NCBI GenBank assembly: GCA_937944075.1
Contig: CALDZZ010000117.1
Span: forward strand, 1 to 8,353
From: an uncultured Rhizobiaceae group bacterium
Lineage (GTDB): Bacteria; Pseudomonadota; Alphaproteobacteria; Rhizobiales; Rhizobiaceae
DNA: 8,353 nucleotides
Reading direction: 5' to 3'
In this document: positions 6,378 through 8,353 of the stretch, one piece after another
Layout of the letters: the number at the start of each line of letters is the position of its first letter
Numbering within the stretch: position 1 is the stretch's first letter
Made by a program: the position numbers and the translations under genes
The notes under the pieces: model-generated
The model's input: the letters and a program-made list of their open reading frames with translations, nothing else
The model's database searches: none
Told to the model about the DNA's origin: nothing

Positions 6378-7034
6378 ATGTCAGATGAGACACAAACATC
6401 CAAAGAGTTGCTAGAGCGTGCCTACGCCCTGTCCAGCGATGCCGAAACCAGGGCGCTCTACCGGGACTGGGCAACAAGCTATGATCAAACCATGATGGAT
6501 GGACTTGCCTATCTGACACCCCGGCAAACAGCACAATTGTTTGCAAGCCACCAAAAGGACAAAAGTGCGAGAATACTGGATGTGGGATCTGGAACCGGCC
6601 TTGCCGGAGAGGAACTTGCAAGACTTGGTTTTGAAAACATCGACGCCCTGGATTATTCACCCGAGATGCTAGGTGTTGCAAGACTGAGAGAAACAGATGG
6701 CAGGGCAGTTTATAAAACCATGATTGAAGCTGATCTTAATCACCCATTGAAACTGGCTTCTGAAAGTTATGATGGCATGATAGCAACAGGCCTGTTTACG
6801 CATGCCCACGTTGGTGCAAGCTGTCTTCGGGAATTATTCAGACTTTTGAAACCCAACAGCCTGTTTGCCACAACTGTCCACAAGGACGTATGGGCAAGTG
6901 GCGGGTTTGAAACAACCGTACATGAACTGGAAGACGAAGGCATACTCAAGACACTTCATGCACGGGAAGGCAAGTATTTTGAAACGGATCAAGAGCCAAT
7001 GGGCCATTATATTGTTTGGGAGAGTTTAAAGTGA
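6378..7034 (+). CDS. Class I SAM-dependent methyltransferase (METTL27-like)
   Basis: This 218-residue cytoplasmic protein has the Rossmann-like fold of S-adenosylmethionine-dependent methyltransferases. SAM-binding motif I is ILDVGSGTG (66-74), and the acidic residue after strand 2 is Asp92 in DALDYSPEML (89-98). Motif II/III regions follow at YDGMIATG (131-138) and LRELFRLLKPNS (150-161). The N-terminal DAETRALYRDWATSYDQTM and the C-terminal MGHYIVWE resemble the METTL27/WBSCR27 group of small-molecule methyltransferases with unknown substrates. The ATG at 6378 has GGGAG (6367-6371) 6 nt upstream. It is the first gene of a rightward group and its stop overlaps the SDR start (GTGA), so the two are translationally coupled. 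The SAM-methyltransferase call is firm and the substrate is unknown. Confidence 0.9.
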   Translation: MSDETQTSKELLERAYALSSDAETRALYRDWATSYDQTMMDGLAYLTPRQTAQLFASHQKDKSARILDVGSGTGLAGEELARLGFENIDALDYSPEMLGVARLRETDGRAVYKTMIEADLNHPLKLASESYDGMIATGLFTHAHVGASCLRELFRLLKPNSLFATTVHKDVWASGGFETTVHELEDEGILKTLHAREGKYFETDQEPMGHYIVWESLK

Positions 7035-7786
7035 AAAAAGTAGCCCTTGTAACTGGTGCTGCACGCGGAATAGGCCTTGCAACCACAAAACGGTTTCTGG
7101 ATGAAGGCTGGATAGTTGTGATGGTGGATTGGGATGGAGCCGAACTGGAAAAGGCTGCCAAGCCACTTGGCAATAATGCCGTACTTGCAATCAATGCAGA
7201 TATCTCTTCCAGGGATGGCGCAAAGGATATCATTGCCCAGACCCAGGAAAAATACGGCCAGCTGGATGCACTCGTCAACAATGCTGGAGTTGCTGATTTT
7301 GGCCCCATAGAAGAAACCAGCTATGAGCGTTGGCGTGCGGTTATGGCAACCAATCTTGATGGTACGTTTCTCATGACGCAGGAAGCAATCAAACTGCTCA
7401 AGGTTAATGCGGGTGCCATCGTCAACATTGCATCCATCTCCGGATTGCGGGGATCGACCCTGCGGACGGCCTATGGCACCTCCAAGGCTGCTGTTATCCA
7501 GTTGAGTTTGCAGCAGGCTGTGGAACTGGGTGAATTTGGCATTCGCGTAAATGCAATCTGCCCTGGTCCGGTCAGAACAAAACTTGCCATGGCTGTCCAT
7601 ACACAAGATATCATTGACGCCTATCACGATGCCATTCCTTTGAACCGGTATGGCAATGAAGATGAAATTGCCAATGCAATTTACTTTCTCTGTTCTGATC
7701 AGGCCAGCTATATTACGGGGCAAACCCTGGCAGTTGATGGTGGATTTGAAGCGACGGGTGTAGGCTTGCCTGCCTTGAGAACCTAG
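7031..7786 (+). CDS. Short-chain dehydrogenase/reductase (SDR), classical type
   Basis: This 251-residue NAD(P)-dependent oxidoreductase is of the classical FabG-like SDR type. The cofactor motif is TGAARGIG (8-15). Asp33 at the end of strand 2 favours NAD(H) over NADP(H). NNAG is at 83-86, with Asn108, Ser135, Tyr148 and Lys152 forming the catalytic tetrad (YGTSK at 148-152). PGPVRT (178-183) and the C-terminal AVDGGF are standard. I chose GTG at 7031, which overlaps the methyltransferase stop as GTGA and has GGGAG (7018-7022) 8 nt upstream. A TTG at 7016 in the same frame would lack a good binding site and would add five residues not typical of SDR N-termini. The coupling suggests that the reductase and methyltransferase are made in equal amounts. 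The substrate is unknown. Confidence 0.92.
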   Translation: MKKVALVTGAARGIGLATTKRFLDEGWIVVMVDWDGAELEKAAKPLGNNAVLAINADISSRDGAKDIIAQTQEKYGQLDALVNNAGVADFGPIEETSYERWRAVMATNLDGTFLMTQEAIKLLKVNAGAIVNIASISGLRGSTLRTAYGTSKAAVIQLSLQQAVELGEFGIRVNAICPGPVRTKLAMAVHTQDIIDAYHDAIPLNRYGNEDEIANAIYFLCSDQASYITGQTLAVDGGFEATGVGLPALRT

Positions 7787-7800
7787 TAGGAAAACAATTC

Positions 7801-8166
7801 ATGTCTGATGATGAAGATACCAGCAAAAAAGATACAACCCGTCTGGCGGAAGACAGAACAATTCTAGCCAACGAACGCACGTTTTCCAGCAGAATGGGGC
7901 TGGCACTGGGCAGCCTTGGTCTTGCTGTTGGCTTGCAGGGAGTGTTTGGAAAAACCGACCCGACCTGGGTGGCCAAACTTGCTGCGTCAGTATTCGTATT
8001 GATTGCGATCCTGGTATCTCTTGGAGGATACAAGCACAGTGAAAAAATGTTGAAGCGCCTGAATACCTATCGCTCTGAACCGGCCTCTGCCTTGAGCATG
8101 CTGATTGTTGCATCCCTGATAGGATTGGGGGCTTTTGCCATTGGTATCATTTTATGGATGATTTGA
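7801..8166 (+). CDS. DUF202 (YidH-like) small inner-membrane protein
   Basis: This 121-residue protein has the DUF202 hallmark at 15-45: LAEDRTILANERT followed by a hydrophobic stretch, matching the family pattern of a charged RT-LA-RT segment leading into the first helix. Membrane segments lie at about 32-49, 57-76 and 97-119, with a charged cytoplasmic-type loop (77-96). The acidic, lysine-rich N-terminus is probably cytoplasmic. The family function is not established. The ATG at 7801 has AGGA (7788-7791) 9 nt upstream. The gene starts 14 nt after the SDR stop, so it is probably the third gene of the methyltransferase-SDR transcript. The usual tryptophan before the second RT is replaced by asparagine (LANERT rather than LAWxRT), a minor departure. 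Confidence 0.85.
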   Translation: MSDDEDTSKKDTTRLAEDRTILANERTFSSRMGLALGSLGLAVGLQGVFGKTDPTWVAKLAASVFVLIAILVSLGGYKHSEKMLKRLNTYRSEPASALSMLIVASLIGLGAFAIGIILWMI

Positions 8167-8236
8167 AAAAGCCATCTTTTATTACATGCCTTGCGGCCCC
8201 ATATCTTAACCAACCACATCTGACAAAGAGGCTCCC

Positions 8237-8353
8237 ATGACCGTTCAAAATCCATTGCTTGAGGAATGGAATACCCCATTTGAAGTGCCCCCTTTTGAGG
8301 CAATTACCAACGAGCATTACAGGGAAGCTTTCGAAAAGGCTTTGGCTGAAAAT
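8237..8353 (+). CDS. M3-family metallopeptidase, N-terminal part (Dcp/oligopeptidase A-like)
   Basis: A frame opens at the ATG at 8237 and runs off the window end after 39 codons. The residues NPLLEEWNTPFEVPPFEAI, followed by NEHYREAFEKALAEN, match the conserved N-terminus of M3 peptidyl-dipeptidase/oligopeptidase A proteins, where an NPLL-W-TPF-PPF-I block precedes an EH-PAFE-like helix. These are cytoplasmic zinc enzymes that trim short peptides. The HExxH zinc site lies far beyond the window and cannot be checked. AGAGG (8227-8231) lies 5 nt upstream. The 70-nt gap after the DUF202 gene has no clear terminator hairpin, so read-through is possible. Dcp and OpdA cannot be separated on this fragment. 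Confidence 0.82.
   Translation, partial: MTVQNPLLEEWNTPFEVPPFEAITNEHYREAFEKALAEN

Noticed and set aside
6304..6681. Upstream extension of the isomerase frame to a 333-residue protein
   Set aside because: The extension overlaps the methyltransferase gene on the other strand, shows no family similarity, and a strong AAGGAG sits just before the internal ATG at 6303.
7007..7723. Leftward open frame of 238 residues inside the SDR gene
   Set aside because: Antisense to a well-conserved SDR with all motifs intact; composition and lack of motifs mark it as a shadow.
8165..8178. AAAAG-CCAT-CTTTT, a possible terminator after the DUF202 gene
   Set aside because: The stem has a single G-C pair and would be unstable; the downstream sequence is not a clear T-run.

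Overview
The window looks like ordinary chromosome of a marine-type alphaproteobacterium, with base composition near or slightly below 50% GC. Four things point that way: an archaeal-type class I lysyl-tRNA synthetase, which is the usual form in Alphaproteobacteria; an S24/Cro-type regulator that begins with the alphaproteobacterial pattern HKQIWAAIDELAE; a cupin DMSP-lyase family gene; and a DUF202 membrane protein. No IS element, phage gene, tRNA, rRNA or CRISPR array is visible. The genus cannot be fixed from these 8.4 kb.

Layout. Positions 1-57 may hold the last codons of a rightward gene. Leftward from 1325 to 78 is a two-gene unit, a TerB-like acidic protein followed by a fatty acid hydroxylase/sterol desaturase. 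A 134-nt divergent promoter region separates it from the rightward class I lysyl-tRNA synthetase gene (1460-3046). Next come four leftward genes from 6303 down to 3082: a DsbA-fold 2-hydroxychromene-2-carboxylate isomerase-like protein, a LexA/CI-like S24 regulator, a zinc-independent medium-chain dehydrogenase/reductase (MDR) and a DddQ-like cupin. The last two are only 4 nt apart and almost certainly share a transcript. A 74-nt divergent region then leads to a rightward group: a METTL27-like methyltransferase, a short-chain dehydrogenase that overlaps it by 4 nt (GTGA), and a DUF202 membrane protein. The window ends inside the start of an M3-family oligopeptidase gene at 8237.

How the genes may work together. 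The most suggestive unit is the MDR reductase plus DddQ-like lyase. It recalls the published acuR-acuI-dddL arrangement, in which a lyase makes dimethyl sulfide and acrylate from DMSP and a reductase handles the acrylate-derived product. Here the reductase is not AcuI-like in length, and the gene upstream is an S24-type repressor rather than a TetR-type AcuR. Substrate and regulator are therefore open. A perfect 15-bp palindrome overlaps the best -35 candidate of this operon and is the natural operator candidate. The methyltransferase-SDR-DUF202 group is translationally coupled at its first junction but has no obvious pathway. All functions are read from sequence motifs only; no database search was possible.
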